Numbered from the stretch's first letter, positions 8,888 to 17,834 are shown. The stretch is 38,214 nt of DNA from Shewanella surugensis (GCF_023284005.1 NZ_JAKIKS010000049.1:1-38214), one strand, 5' to 3'. Notes: generated by a model from the letters alone, not told the origin. Numbers and translations are program-made.

Positions 8888-9568
8888 ATGCAAGTATTAA
8901 CGAGGGATTCTTTACCTTTAGGTGGTTTTGCTGGATTAACAGAGTACAGGTTAGTGACTGATATAAAACTATTTGGTGGAAGAAAAATTGTTAATAGATT
9001 CCAAGGATTAGGGCTTTTTGTCTATTTGGCTGATGCGTGTTTTAACCCTAAAGGTGAAACAGGGATGCATCCCCATAGAGAAATTGATGTTATTTCTGTC
9101 ATGGTTGCAGGAGAGATTAAGCATGAAGGTTCATTGGCACATGGTACAGGCCTTAAAGTGGGTGATGTACAAGTACAACGTGCAGGCGGAGAAGGTTTTT
9201 CACATAATGAAGTGAATCCAAACAGGACTAAGAACCGTATGATTCAACTATGGGTTTTACCTGAAAACACAGGTGAACCTGCTGGTTATAAATATTACTC
9301 CCCAGACTCAATGGGTGTGACTCGGATTTATGGCGGTAATAAGCAGCAAAATAGCATTTTTGACAGTCATACCTGTATCGATATTGTGAGGCTCGCTGCC
9401 AATAGTGATATGCAATTTGAAAACGAAACGCTTATTTATGTGACACAAGGAAAGGTTGATTTCATTGAGGGTGACAGCATTATTTCAGCAGAAGATGGTT
9501 ATTTAATTCGAAGTAAAAATGTAAAAATCAATGTCATTAATGATGTTGAATTTATCGTTGTTAGTTAA
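8888..9568 (+). CDS. Pirin-family bicupin protein
   Basis: A 226-residue pirin-like protein with a bicupin fold. The metal-site pattern of pirins is present in the first cupin: HPHREIDVISVMVAGEIKH (about 62-80) and later GEGFSHNE, giving His, His, His and Glu ligands. The second half ends with a normal cupin strand set. Bacterial pirins include quercetinase-like dioxygenases and regulators of metabolism; which applies here is unknown. It starts 122 bases from the divergent LysR gene and is followed after 30 bases by an isochorismatase-like hydrolase, so the two probably form an operon under that regulator. Confidence 0.9.
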   Translation: MQVLTRDSLPLGGFAGLTEYRLVTDIKLFGGRKIVNRFQGLGLFVYLADACFNPKGETGMHPHREIDVISVMVAGEIKHEGSLAHGTGLKVGDVQVQRAGGEGFSHNEVNPNRTKNRMIQLWVLPENTGEPAGYKYYSPDSMGVTRIYGGNKQQNSIFDSHTCIDIVRLAANSDMQFENETLIYVTQGKVDFIEGDSIISAEDGYLIRSKNVKINVINDVEFIVVS

Positions 9569-9598
9569 TTTTCATATCGTTAAATATTGGAGTTTGTG

Positions 9599-10219
9599 AT
9601 GAATAAATTTTTTGAAACTTTAACAAGTGACAATGCCGTTTTGACTATGATCGATCATCAAGTGGGTTTATTAGTGAGTTGTAGAGATCAAGATCCACAT
9701 TTAATGACAGAAAATATCAAAGGACTATGTTCTTTGGCTCGTACTGTGGGCTTGCCGACAATAACAACAGCGAGTTTGTCTGATGGTCCTAACGGTCCCA
9801 TTATGCCTGAAATTATTGATATTTTAGGTGATAAAGTGATTGAACGTGAAGGTGAAATTAATGCGTGGAAGAACGCTCAATTCAAGCAGGCCGTTGAAGC
9901 CACAGGGCGTAAAAAAATTATTATGGCAGGTATTGTGACCGATGTGTGTTTAATGTTTCCCGCTATTTCGGCTGTCGAGGAGGGTTATGATGTCTATGCG
10001 GTAGTTGATGCATCTGGGACGTGGAACAAAGTAGTAGCAGACGCAGCGATTCATCGGATGACTCAAGCTGGCGTTAAAGTGGCAACATGGGCATCAGTAC
10101 TTGCTGAATTAATGGAGGACTGGCGAAGTGAGCATGGTATGGCGCTTGGTGGTTTGTTAGCTGAGCATACAAGTTACCGCTGGGTTTATAATAATTTCTT
10201 GCATGCGAGTCAAAAATAA
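9599..10219 (+). CDS. Isochorismatase-family cysteine hydrolase (YcaC-like)
   Basis: A 206-residue hydrolase of the isochorismatase superfamily. The catalytic Asp is in LTMIDHQVGLL (about 21), the nucleophilic Cys in MAGIVTDVCLMFPAISAVEEGY (Cys near 116, split here only by length), and a Lys/Arg region precedes it (GRKKI). The C-terminal WRSEHGMALGGLLAEH resembles YcaC-type proteins. The ATG at 9599 is chosen over a TTG at 9587 because GGAG lies 6 bases before it. It follows the pirin gene by 30 bases on the same strand. The substrate is not determined; YcaC itself has no firmly established one. Confidence 0.9.
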   Translation: MNKFFETLTSDNAVLTMIDHQVGLLVSCRDQDPHLMTENIKGLCSLARTVGLPTITTASLSDGPNGPIMPEIIDILGDKVIEREGEINAWKNAQFKQAVEATGRKKIIMAGIVTDVCLMFPAISAVEEGYDVYAVVDASGTWNKVVADAAIHRMTQAGVKVATWASVLAELMEDWRSEHGMALGGLLAEHTSYRWVYNNFLHASQK

Positions 10220-10278
10220 TAATACTTTTAGAGGTAAAATTGAAGCAAGGACAAAGATCAAGTCAGCATGGGTTAGGA

Positions 10279-10392
10279 CTTATCAACCCCTTCGGGTTTG
10301 ATTTCTTGTCTCTTGCCGCGTAGATTTTGAGTCTTTTTGTCGCATTAATACCCACCCGCTGCGCGTAGCGAAGTCGAACCTAAGCGAGTGGG
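10279..10392. repeat. Intergenic hairpin pair, REP-like
   Basis: A short hairpin (AACCC/GGGTT, about 10280-10292) is followed by a larger imperfect one at 10351-10392, with arms CCCACCCGCT and AGCGAGTGGG matching at 9 of 10 positions. This G+C-rich segment contrasts with its AT-rich surroundings and resembles dispersed palindromic intergenic repeats of gammaproteobacteria. The first hairpin may end the pirin/isochorismatase-like transcript. The interval 10220-10650 contains no other convincing gene except a doubtful small frame. Confidence 0.45.
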
Positions 10393-10404
10393 CTTGCTCC
10401 AAGG

Positions 10405-10566
10405 ATGTTTATTTTTATAATATTTATTCCGCTAGTTTCCTTTATTCTAGAGTTTATTAGCTTGGGTTTACCTGCGCATAAATTTGCTTGCTTTGATAGT
10501 GCTTATTATTGCTTCTATATGGATGCCAATTACTATAAGATTAATACTGTTCTCCAAAAGCAATAA
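10405..10566 (+). CDS. Doubtful small membrane peptide, 53 residues
   Basis: The frame begins MFIFIIFIPLVSFILEFISL, a single strong hydrophobic helix, and continues with a tyrosine/cysteine-rich polar tail. AAGG sits directly against the ATG, which is poor spacing for a ribosome binding site. It starts just after the REP-like repeat. No homologue is recognised, and AT-rich spacer sequence easily encodes such helices. Confidence 0.2.
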   Translation: MFIFIIFIPLVSFILEFISLGLPAHKFACFDSAYYCFYMDANYYKINTVLQKQ

Positions 10567-10650
10567 ATAGTTTTAATAGATTAATTTATAATGGGTTTTA
10601 CTGTTATTCCTAGGTGGTTTGTATACTCAAGTGACATTAGAATTTTTATT

Positions 10651-11041
10651 TCACTTGGGTATCTCTCGTATAAAAGAGTATTCCATGACGATATTGGCTC
10701 GGCCATATTCTGGGTGTGAATGTTGAGTGGCTGCTGTAAATCCATATTATCTATACAGTGCTATGGTGGTTTCTAATCGAGCATTGGACACTAAAAAGAT
10801 TTTTTTTGCTTTGATTTTATTGAGTTTGATGAAGCCTTCATCCTTATTAAATAATGCACATACGCCAACTATCCGCTCATTTAGCCGTAGACTGGATATA
10901 GTCTCTACTCTCTATAACATCAGCGGGATTCGCGGCAAGTTCCCGATCAACGGCTTCAATAGAAAAGTAATAATTTATCCACTCTTCATTGAGGGTGATG
11001 AATTCCTTTAGGTATTGCTTGTCATGTTCAACTATTTTCAT
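10651..11041 (-). pseudogene. Decayed GNAT-family acetyltransferase
   Basis: From an ATG at 11041 the minus strand reads MKIVEHDKQYLKEFITLNEE and on to NYYFSIEAVDRELAANP, the usual start of small GNAT acetyltransferases of the LN-x-EW-I type. A TGA then interrupts the frame after QSTAK. Further down, in other frames, the expected later elements follow: a CALFNKDEGF-like strand, an A-KKIFLVSNARLETTIALYR helix-strand, a stop, then YGF and an end resembling RANIVMEY. The central acetyl-CoA loop region appears deleted. Several independent lesions mean a genuine pseudogene rather than a sequencing slip. Confidence 0.65.
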
Positions 11042-11166
11042 TGATATCAATAGAGAGAGTGTTCTATCTTTGATTATATGGCTTTTTAGTCTAGGTTGAA
11101 GTATTAGTTGAATGACTCAGCTTTTGGGGCATTAGACATGTTGCTAAGCAGAAAAAAGGAAACCTT

Positions 11167-11703
11167 ATGTATCAACGAGTATTACAATTTTGGTTTGAAG
11201 AAATAAAATCGGCTCAGTGGTGGGAAAAAGATCCCAAATTTGATCAAATTATCAGGGAGCAATTTTTTCACTTACATCATCAGGCCAATCGATGTGAGCT
11301 TTATGCTTGGAGGCAAACACCAAAAGGGCGGTTAGCCGAAATTCTTGTACTCGATCAGTTTTCAAGAAATATGTATCGAGATACGTCTCAAGCCTTTGCA
11401 TCGGATCCCTTGGCTTTGGCTTTATGCCAAGAAGCAATTGCTCAAAGAGCGGATAAAAAGCTTACCAGTGCTGAATGCAGTTTCTTGTATTTACCTATGA
11501 TGCACAGTGAGTCGGCACGGATCCATGAAATGGCACTCCCGCTCTTTAAGCAAAGAGCGACGCTGTCGAGTGTTGATTTTGAATATCAACATAAAGCCAT
11601 TATTGATCGATTTGGTCGTTACCCTCATCGCAATGACATTTTAGGGCGGGAGTCTACTGCAGAGGAAAAGTCATTTCTTAAGCAACCTAATTCGCACTTT
11701 TAA
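11167..11703 (+). CDS. DUF924 family protein
   Basis: A 178-residue protein of the DUF924 family, a widespread all-helical TPR-like family of unknown function. The start QRVLQFWFEEIKSAQWWEKD, the central LAEILVLDQFSRNMYRDT, FLYLPMMHSE and the closing DRFGRYPHRNDILGRES are all hallmark segments, and the length is normal. No ribosome binding site better than AAGGAAACC is visible before the ATG. It stands alone between a decayed acetyltransferase and an elyC-like gene. Confidence 0.9.
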   Translation: MYQRVLQFWFEEIKSAQWWEKDPKFDQIIREQFFHLHHQANRCELYAWRQTPKGRLAEILVLDQFSRNMYRDTSQAFASDPLALALCQEAIAQRADKKLTSAECSFLYLPMMHSESARIHEMALPLFKQRATLSSVDFEYQHKAIIDRFGRYPHRNDILGRESTAEEKSFLKQPNSHF

Positions 11704-11867
11704 GCATACTGTTTATGGCTGTTAATGGGGAGGGTGATGATTTTTTTGGTCTACCAGTTTGCAGGAGAACTACACTTAAGTTTTAGTCATAAATTATATG
11801 AACCAGTTGGTAGTATCATTTAGTCGCAATAATCAGTTTGGTAGTAGTTGGTGTCATTGAGGTTGAT

Positions 11868-12614
11868 ATGTTTTATATCAAGTGGGTGTTAGGTCGATTA
11901 TTAAGTCCTTTACCAGCCTGTTTGGGACTGATGTTAGTCGCTTTTATTTTTTTGTATCTTGATGATAATCAGTTAGGCTATGGTTTATTAGGCTTAGGGT
12001 TTATTTTTTTATATCTATTGAGCCTTCAGCCAGTGGCTTTTGCATTATTAAGTCCGCTTGAGTTTACATATCCAGTGTATAGCGGTGAACCGATTCGTTT
12101 TATTCATGTTTTAGGTAGTGGTCATTTCGAAGCTTCTTCTTTGCCTATTACCAGTCAGTTAAGTTATACCTCGAGTATTAGGGTGGTTGAAGCAGTGCGT
12201 ATTTGGCATTTAAACCCTAATGCGACGCTGTTATTATCAGGCTATACAGGGATTAATCATATTCGCTCTACCGCGGTCATGCATCAAGAGTTAGCGCTAG
12301 CATTAGGGATCCCAGCGAACAATATTCAAATCTTTGAAAAACCAAGAGACACCGAAGAAGAAGTGTTGACAATAAAATCAATAATTGGTGATGAGTCAGT
12401 GGCCGTGGTTACGACAGCCAGTCATATGTTAAGAACAATGGCTTTCTATAATAAAATGGAGTTGCAGGTTATTCCTGCTCCCACCATGCACTTAAGTCGA
12501 ACGCAGATTTGCGGTATGCATTTTTCACATTTATATCCTGAAGAGTCTTATTTACACATGTCGGCAACCGCACTTCATGAATGGATTGGGCTTTTATGGA
12601 TGAAGTTGAAATGA
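11868..12614 (+). CDS. elyC: ElyC/SanA/YdcF family envelope protein (DUF218)
   Basis: A 248-residue inner-membrane protein. Two hydrophobic helices at the N-terminus (about 8-30 and 34-55) are followed by a DUF218 domain with the motifs FIHVLGSGH, LNPNATLLLSGYTG, EKPRDTEEEV and VTTASHMLRTM, as in E. coli ElyC, which affects envelope and peptidoglycan precursor metabolism at low temperature. The ATG at 11868 is preferred over an upstream GTG-type start at 11838 because GAGG lies 7 bases before it. It is the last gene before the flagellar block. The symbol is by resemblance. Confidence 0.82.
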   Translation: MFYIKWVLGRLLSPLPACLGLMLVAFIFLYLDDNQLGYGLLGLGFIFLYLLSLQPVAFALLSPLEFTYPVYSGEPIRFIHVLGSGHFEASSLPITSQLSYTSSIRVVEAVRIWHLNPNATLLLSGYTGINHIRSTAVMHQELALALGIPANNIQIFEKPRDTEEEVLTIKSIIGDESVAVVTTASHMLRTMAFYNKMELQVIPAPTMHLSRTQICGMHFSHLYPEESYLHMSATALHEWIGLLWMKLK

Positions 12615-12820
12615 TGATTTTAAAGTAATACATTTTCATTTAATGTGTTTATTTTTCATTGTTATTGGGTTGTTTGAACTGTCTATCGCTATTTTTAGCC
12701 TCTTAATTTGCGATCTTACTTTTAAAGCTCGGCAATCGATTGCCGTTAACTATTGTTTCATTATCCTTCTGAGTTTCCCCCTCTTCATTTACCCGCCTAA
12801 AACCGTGCTGGATTATGACT

Positions 12821-12836
12821 TGGCACATCAATTGCT
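12821..12836 (+). promoter_or_regulatory. Sigma-54 promoter of the flgB operon
   Basis: TGGCAC (12821-12826) and TTGCT (12832-12836) match the -24/-12 elements, with the required GG-N10-GC spacing. It lies 34 bases upstream of the flgB start, giving a leader of roughly 20 bases. In Vibrio and Shewanella the flgB operon is FlrC/sigma-54 dependent, which agrees. Confidence 0.85.
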
Positions 12837-12869
12837 TATATCAATGATTAAACATCAACAGGCAAATTT

Positions 12870-13268
12870 ATGGCGATTAATTTTGATAAAGCATTAGGCG
12901 TTCATCAATATACCTTAGGTGTTCGCTCTCAAAGGGCCGAAGTCTTGTCTTCTAATATTGCCAATGCGGATACGCCGCAATATAAAGCCCGTGATATCGA
13001 TTTTGATAAGGCGTTAGCCTCAGCCAGTCGTCAACAAAACGGACTCAAGATGGCAATTAGCAATCGTAAACATTTTGATTTGGAAGCCTTATCTCAACAA
13101 ACCCCCGATTATCGAGCACCCACACAGCCTGATACTGGTGATGGTAATACTGTCGATATGCAGCAAGAGCAGTCAGCTTTTATGCAAAACTCATTGGAAT
13201 ATCAGATGTCTCTGGGGTTTCTTGATAGTGGGTTTAAAGGCTTGAAAAAAGCCATTAGAGGAGATTAA
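12870..13268 (+). CDS. flgB: Flagellar basal-body rod protein FlgB
   Basis: A 132-residue proximal rod subunit that sits on the MS ring/FliE and begins the axial structure. The N-terminal [19 protein letters not shown] (about 27-45) is the rod-protein signature, and a C-terminal amphipathic helix ([20 protein letters not shown]) pairs with it. Length is normal. It is the first gene of the hook-basal-body operon, two bases before flgC, and is directly downstream of a sigma-54 promoter. It is exported by the flagellar type III apparatus without a cleaved signal. Confidence 0.97.
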   Translation: MAINFDKALGVHQYTLGVRSQRAEVLSSNIANADTPQYKARDIDFDKALASASRQQNGLKMAISNRKHFDLEALSQQTPDYRAPTQPDTGDGNTVDMQQEQSAFMQNSLEYQMSLGFLDSGFKGLKKAIRGD

Positions 13269-13270
13269 TC

Positions 13271-13690
13271 ATGAGCTTATTTAATATCTTTAATGTGGCG
13301 GGTTCGGGAATGTCAGCGCAATCGGTCAGGTTAAATACCACGGCCAGTAATATTGCCAATGCCGATGCCGTGTCGAGCAGTATTGGCACGACTTACCGTG
13401 CTCGGCATCCCATTTTTGAAGCCACCATGAACCAAGCTCAAAAACAACAGCAGTCCTCGGTGGGAGTGGCAGTAAAAGGGATAGTCGAAAGTGATTTACC
13501 GTTAACGAAAACGTTTTCTCCCAATCATCCCATGGCGGATACCGATGGGTATATCTATAAGCCTAATGTGAATGTGATGGAGGAAATGGCCGATATGATT
13601 TCGGCTTCTCGTTCTTATCAAATGAACGTACAAGTTACCGATGCCGCCAAATCAATGTTGCAACAAACCTTGAGAATAGGGAAATCTTAA
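13271..13690 (+). CDS. flgC: Flagellar basal-body rod protein FlgC
   Basis: A 139-residue proximal rod subunit. The N-terminal TTASNIANADAVSS rod motif and the C-terminal VNVMEEMADMISASRSYQMN (the NV-x-x-E-E-M-x-x-MI-x-A-x-R-x-Y-Q motif of rod and hook proteins) are both present, and the length is standard. AGAGGAG lies just before the ATG. It is cotranscribed with flgB (2-base gap) and flgD (47-base gap). Confidence 0.97.
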   Translation: MSLFNIFNVAGSGMSAQSVRLNTTASNIANADAVSSSIGTTYRARHPIFEATMNQAQKQQQSSVGVAVKGIVESDLPLTKTFSPNHPMADTDGYIYKPNVNVMEEMADMISASRSYQMNVQVTDAAKSMLQQTLRIGKS

Positions 13691-13737
13691 ATGTCGCTAT
13701 TTGATGTTTATTTTCAAACGTTAAGGAAAATTACTAC

Positions 13738-14433
13738 ATGAGTACATCCAGTGTTATTACCGGCAATCCATTTTTAGATGCATTACGTTTACCGACCGAC
13801 TCAGTAGTCCCTGAAGAGAATAATCAAGCGCTGACTCAAGAAGATTTTTTAGCCTTGCTGACGCAAGAATTATCGATGCAAGATCCCTTTAAACCCGTTG
13901 AAAATGATCAGATGGTGCAGCAACTCACTGCTTTCTCTACGGCAGATGGGATCAGTAACCTAAATGACGAGATCGTGAACCTCAATGCCATTATGACATC
14001 GAGTCAAGCTTTAGAAGCCTCGAGTCTTGTTGGGCAAAAGGTACTCATTCCTTCGGATACAGGTTATATCTCCGTTGAGGATCCTATCTTAAAATCTGTA
14101 GTCAGTACGCCTGAAGCGATTAATGAAATTACTGTTCGTGTTGAGGATGACAGTGGTGCCTTAATTGCGAGTTATATCGTCGATGGCAGTGCTGGTGGCA
14201 ACATTGATTTGTCTTGGGATGGCCTCGATGCTAATGGCGAGGCCGTTGCTGCTGGCAGCTACGCCATTAAAGCCAGTGGTAAAGTCAATGGAGAGAGTCA
14301 AGAGTTACCCGTATCGACTTATGCCCATGTGACGAGTGTCTCCTTGGGGACGAGTGAAACGGGGGCCATATTGAACTTACGTGGATTAGGCGGAATACAA
14401 ATGGCCGATGTATTGGCAGTATCTGAGTCATAA
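13738..14433 (+). CDS. flgD: Hook-capping scaffold protein FlgD
   Basis: A 231-residue hook cap that scaffolds FlgE assembly and is later replaced by FlgK. The N-terminal export/assembly region includes LTQEDFLALLTQELSMQDPF (about 31-50), the FlgD hallmark, followed by NDQMVQQLTAFSTADGI. The C-terminal half is an Ig/Tudor-like beta region with SWDGLDANGEAVAAGSYAI (FlgD Ig-like domain). Length is normal. It lies between flgC and flgE in the operon. Confidence 0.96.
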   Translation: MSTSSVITGNPFLDALRLPTDSVVPEENNQALTQEDFLALLTQELSMQDPFKPVENDQMVQQLTAFSTADGISNLNDEIVNLNAIMTSSQALEASSLVGQKVLIPSDTGYISVEDPILKSVVSTPEAINEITVRVEDDSGALIASYIVDGSAGGNIDLSWDGLDANGEAVAAGSYAIKASGKVNGESQELPVSTYAHVTSVSLGTSETGAILNLRGLGGIQMADVLAVSES

Positions 14434-14574
14434 GATGATCCTGTATTGGTCAACTTTTGAATAGAACCGCGTATTTGTGCGCTGCTATTGGCATACCGAT
14501 CAGGCATTCGTGTTGTAAAAGAAATAAAAAAATAAAGCATAAAGAAAAATATAATAAAAAAGGGGAGAGGAGTT

Positions 14575-15936
14575 ATGTCGTTTAATATTGCACTAAGTGG
14601 TATTTCAGCAGCGCAAAAAGACTTAGACACCACTGCAAATAATATTGCTAACGTGAATACCACCGGATTTAAAGAGTCACGCACCGAATTTGCTGATGTG
14701 TATGCCAATTCTATTTTCTCCAATGCGAAGACTGCAGTGGGCGGCGGGGTTACAACCACACAAGTGGCACAGCAGTTCCATCAGGGGAGCCTACAATTTA
14801 CCAGTAATGCGTTAGACATGGCCATTGGTGGTGGGGGGTTTTTTGTTACCTCTTCAGGTATTGATAATCAGGATTTTTCTTTTACCCGCGCGGGTGATTT
14901 TAAAGTCGATGCGAATAACTATATTTCAGACTCTCAAGGTAATTTCTTACAAACATTCCCCGTGGATGATGAAGGTAATTCCACTGCAGTCAGTTTAACC
15001 ACCACAGGACCGGTGCAAATCCCTGATACTGCAGGTAGTCCGACCATGACTGAAAATATTGGTTTACAAATGAACCTCAATGCGGGCGATGATGGGCTCG
15101 ATGTCAGTGCTTTTGATCCCGATGACAGCTCAACGTTCAATTATTCGACCTCAGTCACCATGTATGACTCTTTGGGTGAGCCGCACATTTTAAGTTCATA
15201 TTTTGTTCGTCCAGAAGAAGGGGCGTATACGGGAGAAAGTAATTGGGTGGCATTTTACGCCGTTGATGGCGAAGCGGTGGATGTTGATGGGACTGCTGTG
15301 ACTTACAACACTGATACGACAGGAGACGGTGCGGCTGACAGTACGGGCAATGCGCAAACGGCTTCTGGCTGGAAAGGTGCGGTATTGACCTTTAACGATG
15401 TGGGCAGTTATACCGGAAGTGATCCGGCGACGATTACGACAGAAGCCTTAGGGGTGGGCGGCGCTGGCGTATTAGGGGCGGGTACTGATGGTGCTCAAAC
15501 GTTAACCATCGAATTCAATAATCCCACCCAATATGCAGGGATTTCTGAGGCGACGCAGCTCACTCAAGATGGCACTACCGTTGGACGTCTCACCAATGTT
15601 GAAGTCGGGTCAGATGGTTTGATTGTTGCCAGTTACAGTAATGGTTCGGCTGTGCCATTAGCACGAGTGGCACTGGCGCGTTTTGCTAACGAGCAAGGGT
15701 TAACCCAAGTGGGTAATACATCTTGGAAAGCCAGTTTAGACTCGGGTGCAGCGCTGGCGGGGGAGGCCAATAGTGGCACCTTTGGGAATATCACCTCATC
15801 GGCGCTGGAGCAGTCGAATGTTGATTTGAATAATGAATTGGTGGATCTCATTTCGGCTCAGCGTAATTATCAAGCGAACTCAAGAACATTAGAGGTCAAC
15901 AATACACTGCAGCAGACTATATTGCAGATCCGCTAA
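14575..15936 (+). CDS. flgE: Flagellar hook protein FlgE
   Basis: The 453-residue hook subunit. The N-terminal LSGISAAQKDLDTTANNIAN and TTGFKESRTEFADVY, and the C-terminal SNVDLNNELVDLISAQRNYQ are the paired terminal helices of axial proteins. The middle is the variable beta domain exposed on the hook surface. The hook motif GGGFFVTSSG lies at about 87. A strong purine-rich ribosome binding site (GGGGAGAGGAG) precedes the ATG. The 141-base gap after flgD carries no clear promoter. Confidence 0.97.
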   Translation: MSFNIALSGISAAQKDLDTTANNIANVNTTGFKESRTEFADVYANSIFSNAKTAVGGGVTTTQVAQQFHQGSLQFTSNALDMAIGGGGFFVTSSGIDNQDFSFTRAGDFKVDANNYISDSQGNFLQTFPVDDEGNSTAVSLTTTGPVQIPDTAGSPTMTENIGLQMNLNAGDDGLDVSAFDPDDSSTFNYSTSVTMYDSLGEPHILSSYFVRPEEGAYTGESNWVAFYAVDGEAVDVDGTAVTYNTDTTGDGAADSTGNAQTASGWKGAVLTFNDVGSYTGSDPATITTEALGVGGAGVLGAGTDGAQTLTIEFNNPTQYAGISEATQLTQDGTTVGRLTNVEVGSDGLIVASYSNGSAVPLARVALARFANEQGLTQVGNTSWKASLDSGAALAGEANSGTFGNITSSALEQSNVDLNNELVDLISAQRNYQANSRTLEVNNTLQQTILQIR

Positions 15937-15966
15937 TGTTGCTTTTATTTAGGGGGCTTGGCTAGA

Positions 15967-15984
15967 GCGGCAAAGGTGTGCCGC
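15967..15984 (+). terminator. Hairpin between flgE and flgF
   Basis: GCGGCA and TGCCGC form a 6-bp GC-rich stem with a 6-base loop, followed by CATCACTTTTAATC, a short T-run. It sits in the 226-base gap before flgF and, together with the promoter downstream, would divide the operon. Strength is uncertain. Confidence 0.4.
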
Positions 15985-16027
15985 ATCACTTTTAATCAGT
16001 TTATTGGCCTTATTGTGCGACAGAGCA

Positions 16028-16043
16028 TGGCATAAAGCTTGCC
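16028..16043 (+). promoter_or_regulatory. Candidate sigma-54 promoter before flgF
   Basis: TGGCAT (16028-16033) and TTGCC (16039-16043) have the exact GG-N10-GC spacing of sigma-54 promoters. It lies about 120 bases before flgF, just after the hairpin that follows flgE, so flgF onwards may have its own start in addition to read-through. Confidence 0.6.
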
Positions 16044-16162
16044 TTCTTTTGTTTACGATATGACAGAGACATGACTGACTTTTCAGTGTTGAAAAATAGA
16101 ATGACTGACAAGAGCAGATAGTTTTAATCATAAGGGTAAGCGTTAATTTACCGGAGCCGTTA

Positions 16163-16906
16163 ATGGATAAGTTACTTTATATCGCCATGAGTGGGGCTAA
16201 GCAAAATATGAATGCGTTAGCCGTGAGCGCCAATAATTTGGCGAATGCCAATACCGATGCGTTTAAATCGGATTTAGTGCAGGCACGCTCAATGCAGGCT
16301 TTTGGTGATGGACTGCCGACACGGGTCTTTGCAATGGCAGAATCGCCGTCTTCTGACTTTACGCCCGGCGCGATAAAAACCACCGGACGTGATTTAGATA
16401 TTGCGGTGAAAGGTGAAGGTTGGATAGCCGTTCAAACCCCTACGGGGGAAGAAGCTTACACGCGTTCAGGCAGTTTAAGTTTCGATAGTACAGGTTTGCT
16501 TCGAAACGACAGAGGCACACCTATTATGGGAGGCAATGGACCGATTGTCCTACCGCTTCCTATTGATAAAGTTGCAATCTCTCAAGATGGCATTATTTCT
16601 ATCCGCCCGTTAGGGGCGACAGGCGATGTAGTAGAAGAAGTGGCGCAGATAAAGTTAGTCAATCCGGGCAATAAAAACATGATGCGAGGGGAGGATGGCT
16701 TATTTCGCCTGCTTTCGGGGAATAGGGCACCTGAAAATGGCAATGTGCGGGTCGAGAGTGGCGCAGTCGAAGGTTCAAATGTTAATCCCGTGCACGAAAT
16801 GGTTTCCATGATTAATTTACAACGCCAGTTTGAAATGCAAGTGAAATTAATGAAAACGGCAGAAGACAATGACAGAGCTTCAGCGTCGTTAATGCGAATA
16901 AGTTGA
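16163..16906 (+). CDS. flgF: Flagellar basal-body rod protein FlgF
   Basis: A 247-residue distal-side rod subunit. LSVSANNLANANTDAFKSDL-type N-terminal rod motif, the GRDLDIAVKGEGW turn near 80 and the C-terminal VNPVHEMVSMINLQRQFEMQ are all present. The length is typical of FlgF (about 247-251). CCGGAG stands 7 bases before the ATG. It follows the flgE-flgF hairpin/promoter region and precedes flgG by 129 bases. Confidence 0.96.
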   Translation: MDKLLYIAMSGAKQNMNALAVSANNLANANTDAFKSDLVQARSMQAFGDGLPTRVFAMAESPSSDFTPGAIKTTGRDLDIAVKGEGWIAVQTPTGEEAYTRSGSLSFDSTGLLRNDRGTPIMGGNGPIVLPLPIDKVAISQDGIISIRPLGATGDVVEEVAQIKLVNPGNKNMMRGEDGLFRLLSGNRAPENGNVRVESGAVEGSNVNPVHEMVSMINLQRQFEMQVKLMKTAEDNDRASASLMRIS

Positions 16907-16989
16907 TGGCTTTCTTTGGATCTAAAACGTGGTGCAAAGAGAGCCAATATTGATGTCATGCGGTTGACGATATTGATGTTATAAAACTA

Positions 16990-17020
16990 ATCCTCGTGAA
17001 TGCTAAGCATCCACGAGGAT
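16990..17020 (+). promoter_or_regulatory. Strong hairpin just upstream of flgG
   Basis: ATCCTCGTG (16990-16998) and CACGAGGAT (17012-17020) pair perfectly and the stem extends four more pairs with one mismatch, leaving a TAA loop. It ends 15 bases before the flgG start, with the ribosome binding site (GGAGTAGGG) directly after it. No T-run follows, so it is more likely an mRNA stability or processing element between flgF and flgG than a terminator. Confidence 0.6.
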
Positions 17021-17035
17021 CGAGGAGTAGGGAAC

Positions 17036-17824
17036 ATGCATCCAGCGTTATGGATAAGTAAGACGGGGCTTGATGCTCAGCAAACCGATATTGCGGTCGT
17101 TTCAAATAATGTGGCCAATGCCAGTACGGTGGGATTTAAGAAAAGCCGTGCGGTGTTTGAAGATTTATTATACCAAACAGTTAATCAAGCCGGAGGCGTG
17201 AGTGCGGCCAATACTAAGTTGCCGAACGGGCTTAATATTGGTGCGGGCACTAAAGTGGTAGCGACTCAGAAAGTTTTTAGCCAAGGTAATATGATCACCA
17301 CTGATAATTCGCTGGATTTAATGATAGAAGGTCCAGGTTTTTTTGAGGTGCAAATGCCCGATGGCTCGTCGGCGTATACCCGAAGCGGCCAGTTCTCGTT
17401 AGATGAATCAGGGAAAATAGTGACATCGGGCTCGGGTTTTGTGGTGCAGCCGGGGATCGCTATTCCTGAAGATGCCAGCAGTATCACGGTCTCTTCAGAG
17501 GGCGAAGTGTCGGTAAAAGTGAGTGGTGAAGCCGAAAATCAAATTTTAGGCCAGCTAAACATGGCAGATTTTATTAATGCTAGCGGGTTAGAGCCTCAAG
17601 GACAAAACCTCTATATCGAAACGGGGGCCAGTGGTGCACCGATCGAAGGGACCGCGGCTCTCGATGGGATGGGGGCGATCAGGCAAGGGGCGCTTGAGAC
17701 ATCAAATGTGAATGTGACCGAAGAGTTAGTGAACCTCATTGAGAGTCAGCGTATTTACGAGATGAACTCGAAAGTGATTTCTGCGGTGGATCAAATGCTG
17801 TCTTATGTTAATCAAAATCTTTAA
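17036..17824 (+). CDS. flgG: Flagellar distal rod protein FlgG
   Basis: The 262-residue distal rod subunit, whose polymer spans the periplasm through the L and P rings. [20 protein letters not shown], the [20 protein letters not shown] motif and the C-terminal [20 protein letters not shown] are all as expected, and 262 residues is the usual FlgG length. The ATG at 17036 is chosen: the frame is open from 17000, but that earlier start lies inside the hairpin stem and adds 12 unmatched residues. GGAG is 9 bases upstream of 17036. Confidence 0.96.
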   Translation: MHPALWISKTGLDAQQTDIAVVSNNVANASTVGFKKSRAVFEDLLYQTVNQAGGVSAANTKLPNGLNIGAGTKVVATQKVFSQGNMITTDNSLDLMIEGPGFFEVQMPDGSSAYTRSGQFSLDESGKIVTSGSGFVVQPGIAIPEDASSITVSSEGEVSVKVSGEAENQILGQLNMADFINASGLEPQGQNLYIETGASGAPIEGTAALDGMGAIRQGALETSNVNVTEELVNLIESQRIYEMNSKVISAVDQMLSYVNQNL

Positions 17825-17834
17825 TGCTGATAGC

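Noticed and set aside
10727..11011. 94-codon plus-strand frame
   Set aside because: It is antisense to the recognisable remains of a GNAT acetyltransferase on the minus strand, which explains the sequence better.
12643..12897. 84-codon hydrophobic plus-strand frame just before flgB
   Set aside because: It runs over the sigma-54 promoter and into the flgB start in another frame, has no convincing ribosome binding site and no family resemblance.
17000..17035. Upstream start for flgG adding 12 residues
   Set aside because: It lies in the hairpin stem, lacks a ribosome binding site and does not match FlgG N-termini; 17036 has both.
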